Shown: positions 10,754 through 20,287 of the stretch, in pieces
Layout of the letters: every line of letters starts with the position of its first letter
How positions within the stretch are numbered: position 1 is the first letter of the stretch
Origin: Croceicoccus pelagius
Lineage (GTDB): Bacteria; Pseudomonadota; Alphaproteobacteria; Sphingomonadales; Sphingomonadaceae
Assembly: GCF_001661915.1 (NCBI RefSeq)
Contig: NZ_LYWY01000019.1
Coordinates: 115,362-179,361, forward strand
Direction of reading: 5' to 3'
Length of the DNA: 64,000 nt
The notes under the pieces: generated by a model
Told to the model about the DNA's origin: nothing
The model's input: the letters and a program-made list of their open reading frames with translations, nothing else
The model's database searches: none
Program-made: the position numbers and the translations under genes

Positions 10754-11793
10754 GCGTACCTCGTGAACATAAGCCAACCAGAGATCAGCACGACAAACAA
10801 AAGCGAGATCGGCAGGAAGATCTTCCAGCCAAGCCGCATCAGCTGGTCGTAACGGTATCGCGGCACCGTCGCCATGACCCAGCTGAACATGAAGAAGAAG
10901 AAGAAGGTCTTCAGGAGGAACCAGATGATGCCCGGCACATAATACAGCGGTGCCCAGTCGACCGGCGGCAGCCAGCCACCGAAGAACAGGATCGTGTTAA
11001 GCGAGCACATCAGCAGGATGTTAGCGTACTCACCCAGCCAGAAGAGCGCGAAGCTCATCGACGAATATTCGGTCTGGTACCCTGCGACGAGCTCGGATTC
11101 CGCCTCGGTAAGGTCGAAGGGAACGCGCTGCGTTTCTGCCAGCGAGGATATGAAGAACATCACCCACATAGGGAACAGCAGGATGTTGAAAACATAGCCG
11201 TTCACGATGCCCAGGCCATGGCCCTTCTGCGACATCACGATTTCAGTGAGGTTGAACGACCCTGCGTAGAGGACGACGCAGACCAGGATGAAGCCGATCG
11301 AGACTTCGTAGCTGATCATCTGCGCCGATGCGCGCATGGCCGAGAAGAACGGATACTTCGAGTTCGAAGCCCAGCCCGCCATGACGACGCCGTAGACCGA
11401 AAGCGAAGAGATCGCGAGGATGTAGAGCAGGCCGACGTTGATGTCCGCCAGCACGACGCCGGCATCGAACGGGATCACCGCCCATGCGCCAAGCGCGACC
11501 GTGAAGGTCACGATCGGGGCAAGGATGAAGATGCCCTTGTTTGCGGCCGAGGGAATGATGGTTTCCTGCAGGAAGACCTTCAGACCGTCAGCGAAGGACT
11601 GCAAGATACCGAAGGGGCCCACCACGTTGGGACCACGCCGCAGGTTGATCGCGGCCCAGACCTTGCGGTCGACGTAAATGATCATCGCGACCGCCAGCAT
11701 CAGCGGCAGCGCGATCAGCAGGATCCCGCAGACCGTGGCAATGAACCAGGCCCACTCGTAATTCATGCCGAGCGATTGGAAAAAAGCAGTCAT
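10750..11793 (-). CDS. nuoH: NADH-quinone oxidoreductase subunit H
   Basis: NuoH forms the roof of the quinone chamber where the membrane and peripheral arms meet. The 347 residues give eight hydrophobic helices. [21 protein letters not shown] near residue 50 and the acidic loop [22 protein letters not shown] near 225 are the two strongest family signatures. The start overlaps the nuoG stop as ATGA and the stop overlaps nuoI. Confidence 0.96.
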   Translation of the reverse strand: MTAFFQSLGMNYEWAWFIATVCGILLIALPLMLAVAMIIYVDRKVWAAINLRRGPNVVGPFGILQSFADGLKVFLQETIIPSAANKGIFILAPIVTFTVALGAWAVIPFDAGVVLADINVGLLYILAISSLSVYGVVMAGWASNSKYPFFSAMRASAQMISYEVSIGFILVCVVLYAGSFNLTEIVMSQKGHGLGIVNGYVFNILLFPMWVMFFISSLAETQRVPFDLTEAESELVAGYQTEYSSMSFALFWLGEYANILLMCSLNTILFFGGWLPPVDWAPLYYVPGIIWFLLKTFFFFFMFSWVMATVPRYRYDQLMRLGWKIFLPISLLFVVLISGWLMFTRYA

Positions 11794-13796
11794 TCCGCGG
11801 CCTCCGCAAGGTCCTCGCCGTGGAGCAGTTCTTCCGAGCAGCGCTGCATCGTCGGGCTGGCGCGGCAGATCGCGTTCGTCATGTAGAAGTCGGCGACCGG
11901 ATAGGCCTCGATAACCCCCGACGCGTCACCGCCCCCTGCCGGAAGTTCACCGCCCAGATCTGCCAGGCCTTCGGTGGCCAGCGCCGGAGTATCGGCGAAC
12001 ATGGCAGCGCGAAGCTGGTCGAAACTGTCGAAACCGACCGTCACGCCAAGTGCATCGGCCAACGCGCGCAGGATCGTCCAGTCCTCGCGGGCATCGCCCG
12101 GTGCGAAGACGGCCTTTTCGCTACGCTGCACGCGGCCTTCGATATTGACGTAAGTGCCCGCCTTCTCGGTGTAGGCGGCGGCGGGCAGGATGATGTCCGC
12201 CGCGTGCGCGCCCTTGTCACCGTGGTGGCCGATGAAGACCTTGAGCGCGTCGGGGAACTTGGCGAAGTCCACCTCGTCCGCGCCGAGTGCCAGCAGCACC
12301 TTCGGCTTTGCCGCGACGAGGTCGGCCATGCCGCCCTTCTGCGCTAGGCCGAGCATCAAACCGCCCATGCGCGAGGCTGAGAAGTGGAGTGAGTTGAACC
12401 CGTTCCAGCCGTCCTTAACGACATTCCATTCCTTGGCGAGCGCGAACGCCTTGCCCAGCGCGCCGCGACCCAGCGCCGCACCGCCGAGAATGATCGCCGG
12501 ACGCTCGGCCTTGGTGAACGCATCGGTCACGTCGCTCGAAAGCGAGTTCAGAACGCCGAGATCGTTGCCGAGGAAAGTCGCCGGATATGTCGTTTCCCAT
12601 TCGGGACCGACGATAAAGACCTTCGCGCCGCGCTTGGCCGCCTTGCGAAGGCGGACGTTGAGCAGCGGAGCTTCGTGGCGGATCTGGCTGCCGACGATCA
12701 GGACCGCGTCCGCATTCTCGATCTCGGCCAGCGTTGTGTTGAAATTCACCGCGGCAAGGTTCGACGTGTCGTAGGTCATGCCGGTCTGGCGACCTTCGAT
12801 CAGGGTCGAGCCCATCGCGCCGAGCAGCGCCTTGGCCGCGAACATCGTTTCGCAGTCGAGCAGGTCGCCATAGACTGCGGCAATGTCCTTGCCCGGCTTG
12901 GCTGCCTTGATCTTCTGGAAAGCCTCGTCCCAGGTCGCGACTTCGAGCTTGCCCTTCTTGCGGATCCAGACCTTGTCGAGACGGCGGCGCGTAAGACCAT
13001 CGACCGCATAACGCGACTTGTCCGACAACCATTCTTCGTTGACGTCGTCGTTGATGCGGGGGAGCGCGCGAAGCACCTCGCGGCCGCGGCTATCGATGCG
13101 GATGTTCGCGCCCATCGCGTCCATCACGTCGATGCCGAGCGTCTTCTTCAGCTCCCACGGACGCGCTTCGTACGCATAGGGCCGCGAAGTCAGAGCGCCG
13201 ACAGGGCACAAGTCGATCACGTTGGCCGAAAGCTCGTGCTTGGCTGCGTGTTCGAGATAGGTCGTGATCTGCATGTTCTCGCCGCGATAGAGCGCGCCGA
13301 TCTCGTCCACGCCGGCGATCTCTTCGGAGAAGCGCACGCAGCGGGTGCAGTGGATGCAGCGCGTCATCGTCGTCTTGATGAGCGGACCCATGTACTTTTC
13401 GGTGACCGCGCGCTTGTTCTCGTCATAGCGCGTCGCGCCGCGGCCATAGGCCATCGACTGGTCCTGCAGGTCGCATTCGCCGCCCTGGTCGCAGATCGGG
13501 CAGTCGAGCGGGTGGTTGATGAGGAGAAACTCCATCACCCCTTCGCGCGCCTTCTTGACCATTTCGCTGTCGGTGCGGATTTCCTGGCCTTCGGTGGCCG
13601 GCAGCGCGCACGAAGCCTGCGGCTTGGGCGGCCCCGGCTTCACCTCGACGAGGCACATGCGGCAGTTGCCTGCAATGCTCAAGCGTTCGTGATAGCAGAA
13701 ACGCGGGATTTCCTTACCCGCAAGTTCGCACGCCTGCAGGACGGTGGCGCCTGCGGGAACCTCGATTTCCTGACCGTCTACCTTAACTGTCGGCAT
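11790..13796 (-). CDS. nuoG: NADH-quinone oxidoreductase subunit G
   Basis: NuoG holds clusters N1b, N4 and N5 in the peripheral arm. Ligands are visible: C34, C45, C48 and C63 for the [2Fe-2S] centre; H95, C99, C102 and C108 for the His-ligated centre; and C147, C150, C153 with a CPVGAL Cys near 197. The 668-residue length is that of the short alphaproteobacterial/mitochondrial type, without the extra molybdopterin-domain extension and N7 cluster of E. coli. Start and nuoF stop share one base (TAATG). Confidence 0.95.
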   Translation of the reverse strand: MPTVKVDGQEIEVPAGATVLQACELAGKEIPRFCYHERLSIAGNCRMCLVEVKPGPPKPQASCALPATEGQEIRTDSEMVKKAREGVMEFLLINHPLDCPICDQGGECDLQDQSMAYGRGATRYDENKRAVTEKYMGPLIKTTMTRCIHCTRCVRFSEEIAGVDEIGALYRGENMQITTYLEHAAKHELSANVIDLCPVGALTSRPYAYEARPWELKKTLGIDVMDAMGANIRIDSRGREVLRALPRINDDVNEEWLSDKSRYAVDGLTRRRLDKVWIRKKGKLEVATWDEAFQKIKAAKPGKDIAAVYGDLLDCETMFAAKALLGAMGSTLIEGRQTGMTYDTSNLAAVNFNTTLAEIENADAVLIVGSQIRHEAPLLNVRLRKAAKRGAKVFIVGPEWETTYPATFLGNDLGVLNSLSSDVTDAFTKAERPAIILGGAALGRGALGKAFALAKEWNVVKDGWNGFNSLHFSASRMGGLMLGLAQKGGMADLVAAKPKVLLALGADEVDFAKFPDALKVFIGHHGDKGAHAADIILPAAAYTEKAGTYVNIEGRVQRSEKAVFAPGDAREDWTILRALADALGVTVGFDSFDQLRAAMFADTPALATEGLADLGGELPAGGGDASGVIEAYPVADFYMTNAICRASPTMQRCSEELLHGEDLAEAAE

Positions 13797-15085
13797 TACT
13801 CAGCTGCCTCTGCCATATTGCCAGCGTCCGCGATGCGGCGTTCGAGTTCGGGGCGGAAGTGCTTGATCAGGCCCTGGATCGGCCATGCGGCCGCGTCACC
13901 GAGGGCGCAGATCGTGTGGCCTTCGACCTGCTTCGTCACCTGGAACAGCATGTCGATTTCTTCCGGCTGTGCATCGCCGACGCGCAGGCGTTCCATCATG
14001 CGCCACATCCAGCCGGTGCCTTCGCGGCACGGCGTGCACTGGCCGCAGCTTTCGTGCTTGTAGAAGTAGCTGATCCGGCTGATCGCCTTCACGATGTCGG
14101 TGGATTTATCCATGACAATGACCGCGGCGGTGCCAAGACCCGATCCGACCGCCTTCAGGCCGTCGAAGTCCATCGGGGCATCCATGATTTCGGCCGCAGG
14201 AACCAGCGGAACCGACGAACCGCCGGGGATGACAGCCAGCAGGTTGTCCCAACCGCCGCGAATGCCGCCGCAGTGCTTCTCGATGAGATCCTTGAACGGG
14301 ATGCCCATTTCTTCCTCAACCACGCAGGGTTTTTCGACGTGCCCGCTGATCTGGAAGAGCTTGGTGCCCTTGTTGTTTTCTCGCCCGAAGCTGGAGAACC
14401 AGGCTGAACCGCGACGCATGATCGTGGGAGCGACCGCGATCGATTCCACGTTGTTCACCGTCGTGGGGCAGCCATAGAGGCCTGCGCCTGCCGGGAACGG
14501 CGGCTTGAGGCGGGGCTGGCCCTTCTTGCCTTCGAGGCTTTCGATCATCGCGGTTTCTTCACCGCAGATGTAGGCGCCCGCGCCGCGGTGGACGAAGACG
14601 TCGAAGTCGTAGCCCGATCCGCAGGCGTTCTTGCCGATGAGACCTGCGTCGTAAGCTTCCTGCACGGCGGTGAACAGCGTCTCTGCTTCGCGGATGTATT
14701 CGCCGCGGATATAGATATAGGCTGCGCGCGCGCGCATCGCGAAACCGGCAACCAGCGCGCCTTCGATCAGCTTGTGCGGATCGTGGCGGATGATCTCGCG
14801 GTCCTTGCACGAACCCGGTTCGGATTCGTCGGCGTTGATGACGAGGAAGCTGGGACGACCGTCCTTGCTCTCTTTGGGCATGAACGACCATTTCATGCCG
14901 GTGGGGAAGCCCGCACCGCCGCGACCACGCAGGCCAGAGGCCTTGATCTCGTCTATGATGGCATCCTGCCCCTTGGCAAGAATGTCCTTGGTATTGTCCC
15001 AGTCACCGCGCGCACGTGCCGCGTCGAGGTTCCACGGCTGAAAACCGTAGACGTTGGTAAAGATGCGGTCCTTGTCAGCCAGCAT
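13796..15085 (-). CDS. nuoF: NADH-quinone oxidoreductase subunit F
   Basis: NuoF binds NADH and FMN and carries cluster N3, the entry point for electrons. From ATG 15085 it is 429 residues long, with the nucleotide-binding [13 protein letters not shown] at 54-66, a second glycine-rich region, and [11 protein letters not shown] near 350 as cluster ligands. The frame is open 61 codons upstream, but that part is the reverse reading of two small coding genes; ATG 15085 has a good site (GGAG, 7 bases away) and shares one base with the preceding stop (TGATG). Confidence 0.95.
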   Translation of the reverse strand: MLADKDRIFTNVYGFQPWNLDAARARGDWDNTKDILAKGQDAIIDEIKASGLRGRGGAGFPTGMKWSFMPKESKDGRPSFLVINADESEPGSCKDREIIRHDPHKLIEGALVAGFAMRARAAYIYIRGEYIREAETLFTAVQEAYDAGLIGKNACGSGYDFDVFVHRGAGAYICGEETAMIESLEGKKGQPRLKPPFPAGAGLYGCPTTVNNVESIAVAPTIMRRGSAWFSSFGRENNKGTKLFQISGHVEKPCVVEEEMGIPFKDLIEKHCGGIRGGWDNLLAVIPGGSSVPLVPAAEIMDAPMDFDGLKAVGSGLGTAAVIVMDKSTDIVKAISRISYFYKHESCGQCTPCREGTGWMWRMMERLRVGDAQPEEIDMLFQVTKQVEGHTICALGDAAAWPIQGLIKHFRPELERRIADAGNMAEAAE

Positions 15086-15222
15086 CACAGAACTCCGAAT
15101 ACGAAAATTGCAGCCACGATCAGAATCGCGCCCAGCGCCAGCGTCTTTACGATGCCTTTCAGCACCTTCCAGGCGATGAAGACCGCGACCAGCGCCGCGA
15201 TGATGATCAGCAGCGAGTCCAT
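15085..15222 (-). CDS. 45-residue membrane protein in the nuo operon
   Basis: I read a complete frame from ATG 15222 to a TGA whose last base is the first base of the nuoF ATG. The 45 residues are nearly all hydrophobic: a first helix from residue 3 to 18 ([16 protein letters not shown]), a short basic turn with Lys 19, 22 and 26, and a second helix from 28 to 45. The start also overlaps the preceding small gene as TGATG and has AAGGA about nine bases upstream. It matches no family I can name. Position and coupling suggest co-production with complex I, perhaps as an assembly or accessory membrane peptide; that role is inference. Confidence 0.65.
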   Translation of the reverse strand: MDSLLIIIAALVAVFIAWKVLKGIVKTLALGAILIVAAIFVFGVL

Positions 15223-15386
15223 CAGGAACGGTCCTTCCGCTTGACCAGACCGAACGCGAGAAAGGCAATGCCCACGGCCAGCAGCGTCGCGCCGACGGGG
15301 CCGCTGCTACCGGTGAGGTAGAACAGCAGCGACGCGATCACGAAGAGCGTCCCCGCGAGGACGAAGTTGCGGCCAGTGACCTGCAT
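15222..15386 (-). CDS. 54-residue membrane protein in the nuo operon
   Basis: A complete frame runs from ATG 15386, which shares one base with the nuoE stop (TGATG), to TGA 15222, which shares one base with the next start. The product begins with a short polar end (MQVTGRN), has two hydrophobic segments at about 8-23 and 31-47, with a GSSGP turn between, and ends in a basic VKRKDRS tail, so both ends are likely cytoplasmic. The upstream ribosome site is weak (GGGGCG), which fits translation coupled to nuoE. No known domain is recognised. Confidence 0.65.
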   Translation of the reverse strand: MQVTGRNFVLAGTLFVIASLLFYLTGSSGPVGATLLAVGIAFLAFGLVKRKDRS

Positions 15387-16054
15387 CACCATTCGCCCCG
15401 ATAGTCGTGGTTTGCATCGACCATGGCGGTGAGCGTTGTGGGCCCGCCAACGGGTTCAACCGTGTGGCGACCCGGCTCCTGCGTCCCGGCCTTGGGCGTT
15501 TTGCCTTCCGCCAGCGCGTCGAGGACGGCATCGAGGCGTTCACCCGTCAGATCCTCAAAGTTGTCGTCGTTGATCTGGACCATCGGTGCGCTGGCGCAGT
15601 TGCCCATGCACTCGACCTCGGTCAACGTCCACAGGCCATCCTCGGTCGTGTGGCCCTTCTTCATGCCGCGCTTCTTGCATGTCTCCATGACCTCGTCCGA
15701 ACCGCGCAGCCAGCACGGCGTGGTGCCGCAAACCTGCACGTGATAGCGGCCCACCGGCACGAGATTGTACATGGTATAGAAGGTCGCGACCTCGACCACA
15801 CGGATGACCGGCATGTCGAGATAGGCGGCAACATATTCCATGACCGGAATCGGCAGCCAGCCTTGTGTATTGGTCTCCTCGCCCACCTGGCGCTGCGCGA
15901 AATCGAGCAAGGCCATGACGGCCGACTTCTGGCGGCCATCGGGATATCGGGTAATCGCCGCCTTCGCCTTTTCTTCCCACCCGGGAGAGAAGGCGAAAGC
16001 GCCCCAGCGTTCGCGCAGTTCGGCGGTGACGGGTTCGATGTAGCGGTCAGCCAT
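15386..16054 (-). CDS. nuoE: NADH-quinone oxidoreductase subunit E
   Basis: NuoE carries the [2Fe-2S] cluster N1a next to the flavin site of NuoF. The thioredoxin-like ligand motifs are CGTTPCWLRG and, about 40 residues on, CMGNCASAP. ATG 16054 is preferred over a start nine codons upstream because it shares one base with the preceding stop (TAATG); it gives 222 residues. The last 60 residues (from GKTPKAGTQ) form a polar extension not needed for the cluster fold, common in alphaproteobacterial NuoE. Confidence 0.94.
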   Translation of the reverse strand: MADRYIEPVTAELRERWGAFAFSPGWEEKAKAAITRYPDGRQKSAVMALLDFAQRQVGEETNTQGWLPIPVMEYVAAYLDMPVIRVVEVATFYTMYNLVPVGRYHVQVCGTTPCWLRGSDEVMETCKKRGMKKGHTTEDGLWTLTEVECMGNCASAPMVQINDDNFEDLTGERLDAVLDALAEGKTPKAGTQEPGRHTVEPVGGPTTLTAMVDANHDYRGEW

Positions 16055-16422
16055 TAGCGGACGAACTCCACGCGGGCGCACTTGTCGCCTTCGAAAGTGT
16101 AGATCGCGACGACGTCGAAGGGTTCGACCAGCGGCGAACCGTCGGTCGAGGGGCCCCGCGTGACGTATTCGCGGAAAATGACGTAGTTCCCGATTTCCTG
16201 TGCATCGCGGATTTCGGCGCGGTTCTGCGGCCAGCGGGAGAACGCGGCGGCAAGGCCGCTGCGCGTACCTTCCTTGCCTTCGCGGACCACATCGCCGCGA
16301 TAATTCGCCTCGCAGGCATCGTCGGTCATGAACGAGACGTAGGTGTCCACGTCCTGCGCGTTGTAAGCGTCGATCATGGAGCGCGCGATGGCGGTCCGGT
16401 CGATCACGGCAGCATCAGCCAC
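16054..16422 (-). CDS. NTF2/SnoaL-like protein inside the nuo operon
   Basis: The 122-residue product has the NTF2-like pattern: an N-terminal helix with MIDAYNAQDVDTYVSFM (residues about 16-32), then strands with DDACEANYRGDVVREGKEG and a C-terminal YTFEGDKCARVEFVR strand. This fold occurs in isomerases, hydrolases and binding proteins, so no reaction can be assigned. The start is read as GTG 16422, which has GGGGAGG six bases upstream and overlaps the end of the 74-residue gene by eight bases. Its stop shares a base with nuoE. It is not a known complex I subunit. Confidence 0.8.
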   Translation of the reverse strand: MADAAVIDRTAIARSMIDAYNAQDVDTYVSFMTDDACEANYRGDVVREGKEGTRSGLAAAFSRWPQNRAEIRDAQEIGNYVIFREYVTRGPSTDGSPLVEPFDVVAIYTFEGDKCARVEFVR

Positions 16423-16639
16423 GTTCGCCTCCCCGTCGGTTGGTACGGCGGCGGCGGAACGCTGTCCACTGGCCCTGCCCGAACATCGCAAGTTCGAAAC
16501 CGGCGATCCCGGCGACCATGTCGGGCAACCAGGCTACCGTGTCGATACCGAGGTAGAGCGTGATCAAATAGAACGCGATGAGTACGAGGCCTGTTGCCGA
16601 GGCCAGAACGCTCAACTGCTGGTTCGAAGTCAGGGTCAC
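16415..16639 (-). CDS. 74-residue membrane protein inside the nuo operon
   Basis: Translation should begin at GTG 16639, which overlaps the nuoD stop as GTGA and has GGGGAG eight bases upstream. Residues 9-31 form a clear membrane helix ([20 protein letters not shown]), residues 37-53 a second weaker hydrophobic segment, and the end is strongly basic ([10 protein letters not shown]). This is a plausible small inner-membrane protein with a cytoplasmic Arg tail. I do not recognise a family. The frame is open further upstream, but that part lies inside nuoD. Confidence 0.75.
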   Translation of the reverse strand: MTLTSNQQLSVLASATGLVLIAFYLITLYLGIDTVAWLPDMVAGIAGFELAMFGQGQWTAFRRRRTNRRGGERG

Positions 16640-17847
16640 CGGTCGCACTCCCCGAACACGACGTCGATGGCGCCGAGGATGGCGGTTGCGTCGGGCAGCA
16701 TGTGGCCCTTGCACATCATGTCCATCGCCTGAAGGTGGCTGAACGCGGTGGGCCGGATCTTGCAGCGGTACGGCTTGTTCGAGCCGTCCGAGACCAGATA
16801 GACGCCGAACTCGCCCTTGGGGCTTTCGGTCGCGACATAGACTTCGCCCGCAGGCACGTGGAAACCTTCGGTATAGAGCTTGAAGTGATGGATAAGCGCT
16901 TCCATCGAACTCTTCATCTCGCCGCGCTTGGGCGGGCTGACCTTACGGTCGAGGCTCGCGATCGGCCCTTCGGGCATTTCAGCGATGCACTGCTTGATGA
17001 TCTTGGCGGACTGGTAGACTTCCTGCACGCGAACCATGAAGCGGTCGTAGCAGTCCGAGTTCGTGCCGACCGGAATCTCGAAGTCCATGCGGTCATAGAC
17101 GTCGTAGGGCTGGCTCTTACGAAGGTCCCAAGGGATACCGGCGGCGCGGATCATCGGGCCGGAAAAGCCCCATGCCAGCGCATCTTCCTTAGAAACATGC
17201 GCGATATCGACATTGCGCTGCTTGAAGATGCGGTTGCCGGTCACAAGGCTCATCGCGTCGCCGAAAAGTTCGGGCAGGCGTCCGTCGACCCAGTCGCCGA
17301 TGTCGGTCAGCAACTTCAACGGCACGTCCTGATGGACGCCGCCGGGACGGAACCACGCGCTGTGCATACGCGCGCCGGATGCGCGCTCGAAAAAGTTCAG
17401 GCAGTCTTCGCGCAGTTCGAACATCCACAGGTTCGGCGTCATCGCGCCGACGTCCATGACGTGCGAACCAAGGTTCAGCATGTGGTTACAGATGCGGGTA
17501 AGCTCGGCAAACAGCACGCGAAGGTACTGCGCCCGCTCCGGCACCTCAACGTTCAGCATCTTTTCGATCGCCAGGACGTAGCTGTATTCCTGCGCCAACG
17601 GCGAGCAATAGTCGAGCCGGTCGAAATAGGGCAGCGCCTGCAGGTACGTCTTGTATTCGATCAGCTTCTCTGTGCCGCGATGCAGCAGGCCGACGTGCGG
17701 ATCGACGCGTTCGATGATTTCGCCGTCAAGCTCCATCACCATGCGTAGAACGCCGTGCGCCGCGGGGTGCTGCGGGCCGAAGTTGATCGTGTAGTTTGTG
17801 ATCACTTCATCGCCGGTGGTCGGCGACTGTTCGAGCTGCATCGTCAT
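16636..17847 (-). CDS. nuoD: NADH-quinone oxidoreductase subunit D
   Basis: NuoD (49 kDa subunit) forms the quinone-binding site with NuoB. The 403-residue protein shows [24 protein letters not shown] near residue 25, [24 protein letters not shown] near 95, and ends in VFGECDR, all typical. It starts with ATG 17847, overlapping the stop of the lipoprotein gene as ATGA. NuoC and NuoD are separate here, unlike the fused NuoCD of E. coli. Confidence 0.96.
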   Translation of the reverse strand: MTMQLEQSPTTGDEVITNYTINFGPQHPAAHGVLRMVMELDGEIIERVDPHVGLLHRGTEKLIEYKTYLQALPYFDRLDYCSPLAQEYSYVLAIEKMLNVEVPERAQYLRVLFAELTRICNHMLNLGSHVMDVGAMTPNLWMFELREDCLNFFERASGARMHSAWFRPGGVHQDVPLKLLTDIGDWVDGRLPELFGDAMSLVTGNRIFKQRNVDIAHVSKEDALAWGFSGPMIRAAGIPWDLRKSQPYDVYDRMDFEIPVGTNSDCYDRFMVRVQEVYQSAKIIKQCIAEMPEGPIASLDRKVSPPKRGEMKSSMEALIHHFKLYTEGFHVPAGEVYVATESPKGEFGVYLVSDGSNKPYRCKIRPTAFSHLQAMDMMCKGHMLPDATAILGAIDVVFGECDR

Positions 17848-18380
17848 CCCTGACAGCTCCAGGTTCCGTTGTAGGGCGCACGCTCGCCATCCGGCACTTC
17901 GAACGTCAAGGTTGCTGAACCGGTGTCGTCAGCCTTCACGATGGTGGCGGTCATGCCGATCACACCGTCGGCGGCTTCGCGTACGAAGATCGGGCCGGTG
18001 GTGATGTACTCGCTGCCGTCCGCCTGCGCGTAGAGCGCAGCCGCAGGCTGGCCGTTGGGACGCACAACGGCGGCACCGGCCTTTTCCTCTTCGGTCGGAG
18101 CACCGGCCGAAAGCAGCACGCGGCCACCTTCCTCGGTGAAAGTGCAGAAACCTGCGCCCTTCGTGCTCTCGGCGATTACGACGCCGTCATCGGGCTCGAG
18201 CGCGAGAAGTTCGGCGTAGGCATATTCACTGCCGGCACCGGGAAGCGTTTCGTCGAGGCGGGCCTCGTCGGGCGCGAAGCTCGTCTGGACCTTCTCGGTC
18301 TCGACCGCGACAGGCTCTTCGGCAGGCTGGCTGCAGGCCGAAACGGCAAGCGCGCAGAGAAGTGCGATACGCAGTTTCAT
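17844..18380 (-). CDS. Predicted lipoprotein between nuoC and nuoD
   Basis: The 178-residue protein opens with a lipoprotein signal ([16 protein letters not shown]; Cys 16 is the likely lipidated residue), then an acidic linker and a beta-rich domain ending in NGTWSCQG. Two later Cys, near residue 98 and at 176, could form a disulphide. No Asp follows the lipidated Cys (Ser 17), so outer-membrane sorting would be expected under the usual +2 rule. It overlaps both nuoC and nuoD by ATGA, which makes co-translation likely. No family recognised. Confidence 0.8.
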   Translation of the reverse strand: MKLRIALLCALAVSACSQPAEEPVAVETEKVQTSFAPDEARLDETLPGAGSEYAYAELLALEPDDGVVIAESTKGAGFCTFTEEGGRVLLSAGAPTEEEKAGAAVVRPNGQPAAALYAQADGSEYITTGPIFVREAADGVIGMTATIVKADDTGSATLTFEVPDGERAPYNGTWSCQG

Positions 18381-19240
18381 TCGCCTTCTTCCTTCTTCAC
18401 TTCGGTCGATGCGGGCGTGTCCTGCACCTTGCCCTTGCGGGGCTTGCGTGCGGGCCGGTCTTCGGTGGCCTCAGGCTCTTCCGGTTCCTTGCCGCCCTCT
18501 TCTTCGGCAGGGGCACCGGCGCTGACCTTCTCGGCAGCCTTCGCGTCGGTCTTGGCGCCTGCGCCGGTATCGGACGGCTTGTCCGTTGTCTGCGGCTTGT
18601 CGACCGGCGGCGGAGCAGCCTGCTCAACCGCCTTTTCGTCGCCGGGAAGCACGTAATCGGCGCCTTCCCACGGGCTCATGAAGTCGAAGCTGCGGAAATC
18701 CTGCGCCAGTTCGACCGGTTCATAGACGACGCGCTTTTCCTGTTCGGAATAACGCAGTTCGACATGGCCCGTCAGCGGGAAGTCCTTGCGGAAAGGATGC
18801 CCTTCGAACCCGTAGTCGGTAAGAATGCGGCGAAGGTCGTCGTTGCCGGCGAACAGCACGCCGTAAAGGTCGAAAACCTCACGCTCGAGCCAGCCGGCGT
18901 TCGGCCAGATCGACGTCACGCTGGGAACCGGCGTCGCCTCATCAGTCGAGACCTTGACGATCAGACGGTGGTTCTTCGTGACCGAAAGCAGGCAGTAGCA
19001 GACTTCGAACCGCTCTGCCCGGCCCGGATAGTCGACGCCCGCGATTTCCATCAGCTGCTGGTATTCGTGATCGTCACGAAGGCTAAGCATTGCGTCGGCC
19101 AGCTTTTCGCGGACCACGGTGAGCAGAATTTCGCCATGCTCTTCATGCGTCGAGGCGACGGCACCGTCCAGCGCGGCCTTGACCGCGTCGGCAACGCCTT
19201 CGTTCGAGGCATACTTCGGTGCGGAATGGAGAACAGCCAT
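18377..19240 (-). CDS. nuoC: NADH-quinone oxidoreductase subunit C with long acidic/basic tail
   Basis: NuoC (30 kDa subunit) packs on NuoD in the peripheral arm. The core shows EREVFDLYGVLFAGNDDLRR and ILTDYGFEGHPFRKDFPLTG near residues 122-160, the family signature. At 287 residues it is about 80 longer than the usual form: from about residue 205 the chain is low-complexity Pro/Ala/Lys/Glu (PPPVDKPQTTDKPS through PARKPRKGKV) ending in KKEEGE. The tail is in frame up to the overlap with the next gene, so it is not a sequencing run-on. Confidence 0.95.
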   Translation of the reverse strand: MAVLHSAPKYASNEGVADAVKAALDGAVASTHEEHGEILLTVVREKLADAMLSLRDDHEYQQLMEIAGVDYPGRAERFEVCYCLLSVTKNHRLIVKVSTDEATPVPSVTSIWPNAGWLEREVFDLYGVLFAGNDDLRRILTDYGFEGHPFRKDFPLTGHVELRYSEQEKRVVYEPVELAQDFRSFDFMSPWEGADYVLPGDEKAVEQAAPPPVDKPQTTDKPSDTGAGAKTDAKAAEKVSAGAPAEEEGGKEPEEPEATEDRPARKPRKGKVQDTPASTEVKKEEGE

Positions 19241-19251
19241 GTCCTTGTCCC

Positions 19252-19803
19252 TTACCGAGAAACCGTGCCGACGCGGCGGATCTTACGCTGAAGCTGCATC
19301 ACGCCGTAAAGCAGCGCTTCTGCAGTCGGCGGGCAGCCAGGCACATAGATGTCGACCGGCACGATGCGATCGCAGCCGCGCACGACCGAATACGAATAGT
19401 GGTAGTAGCCGCCGCCATTGGCGCACGAACCCATCGAGATCACGTACTTCGGATCCGACATCTGGTCGTAGACCTTGCGCAGGGCCGGAGCCATCTTGTT
19501 GCACAAGGTTCCGGCGACGATCATCACGTCCGACTGGCGCGGCGAAGCGCGCGGGGCGACGCCGAAGCGTTCCATATCATAACGCGGCATGTTCACGTGG
19601 ATCATCTCGACCGCACAACAGGCAAGGCCGAACGTCATCCACCACAGCGAACCGGTGCGGGCCCACTGAAACAGTTCCTCGGTGCTGGTGACGAGGAAGC
19701 CCTTGTCGTTCACCTCGGTCTGAAGCGCGTGGAAATAGTCCTGGTCCGGCTGGCGGACCTCTCCGGGCTGGGCCGCGGGGACGAGGGTTTCGTTCACTCC
19801 CAT
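19252..19803 (-). CDS. nuoB: NADH-quinone oxidoreductase subunit B
   Basis: NuoB (PSST) carries the terminal cluster N2. The ligand set is visible: tandem Cys in [10 protein letters not shown], Cys in [16 protein letters not shown] and [16 protein letters not shown] 19803 is selected because AAAGGGAG stands seven bases upstream; it overlaps nuoA by ten bases and gives 183 residues. GTG 19797, with a GTGA overlap, is an alternative. The short N-terminal region before the core is rich in Gln/Pro. Confidence 0.95.
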   Translation of the reverse strand: MGVNETLVPAAQPGEVRQPDQDYFHALQTEVNDKGFLVTSTEELFQWARTGSLWWMTFGLACCAVEMIHVNMPRYDMERFGVAPRASPRQSDVMIVAGTLCNKMAPALRKVYDQMSDPKYVISMGSCANGGGYYHYSYSVVRGCDRIVPVDIYVPGCPPTAEALLYGVMQLQRKIRRVGTVSR

Positions 19804-20168
19804 TCCAGGGCTCCCTTTTTCCATGCGTAGGCAAAGCCGACGACGAGTTCACCGAGGAACACCATCATCGTGATCCAGCCCGGCCATCCGGTCAGATCGA
19901 GGCTGACGGCCCAGGGAAACAGGAACGCCGCTTCGAGATCGAAGATGATGAACAGGATGGCGACGAGGTAGAAACGCACGTCGAACTGGCTGCGCGGATC
20001 CTCGAACGCGGGGAAGCCGCATTCGTATTCCGAGTTCTTCTCGGCATCCGGGTTGTGCGTTCCGGTCAGGCGGGAAACGCCCATCGGTAGGAACACGAAG
20101 AGTGCCGAGAGGGCCACTGCGACCCCAAGGAACATCAGGATCGGAAGATATTGCGATAGGTCGACCAA
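19794..20168 (-). CDS. nuoA: NADH-quinone oxidoreductase subunit A
   Basis: NuoA is a three-helix membrane subunit whose long first loop contacts the quinone site. The 124 residues show helix 1 at 7-29, the loop with [25 protein letters not shown] (the conserved ECG Cys), then two helices. The only in-frame start before the conserved [13 protein letters not shown] beginning is TTG 20168, with GCGAG about seven bases upstream, so I take TTG as start. It is the first gene of the nuo unit. Confidence 0.94.
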   Translation of the reverse strand: MVDLSQYLPILMFLGVAVALSALFVFLPMGVSRLTGTHNPDAEKNSEYECGFPAFEDPRSQFDVRFYLVAILFIIFDLEAAFLFPWAVSLDLTGWPGWITMMVFLGELVVGFAYAWKKGALEWE

Positions 20169-20287
20169 GACAGACTCGCTTTGCTTTGGCGCGTTGCGGT
20201 TGCGAGAAGCGCCCTAGGCATCTGTCAGGCGACGCGCAAGGGGGACCTTGGCCAAAGTCCCCTACCCCTTTCGTCTGAAACCACTTT
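20169..20287 (-). promoter_or_regulatory. Leader region of the nuo operon with a 22-base near-palindrome
   Basis: This 119-base gap between the prepilin peptidase stop and nuoA must carry the end of one transcript and probably the nuo promoter. At 20241-20262 lies a near-perfect palindrome built on TTGGCCAA flanked by GGGGAC and GTCCCC, with one mismatched pair. There is no long T run after it on either strand, so it is not a textbook terminator; it could be an operator or a hairpin in the leader. No convincing -35/-10 pair was found. Confidence 0.4.
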
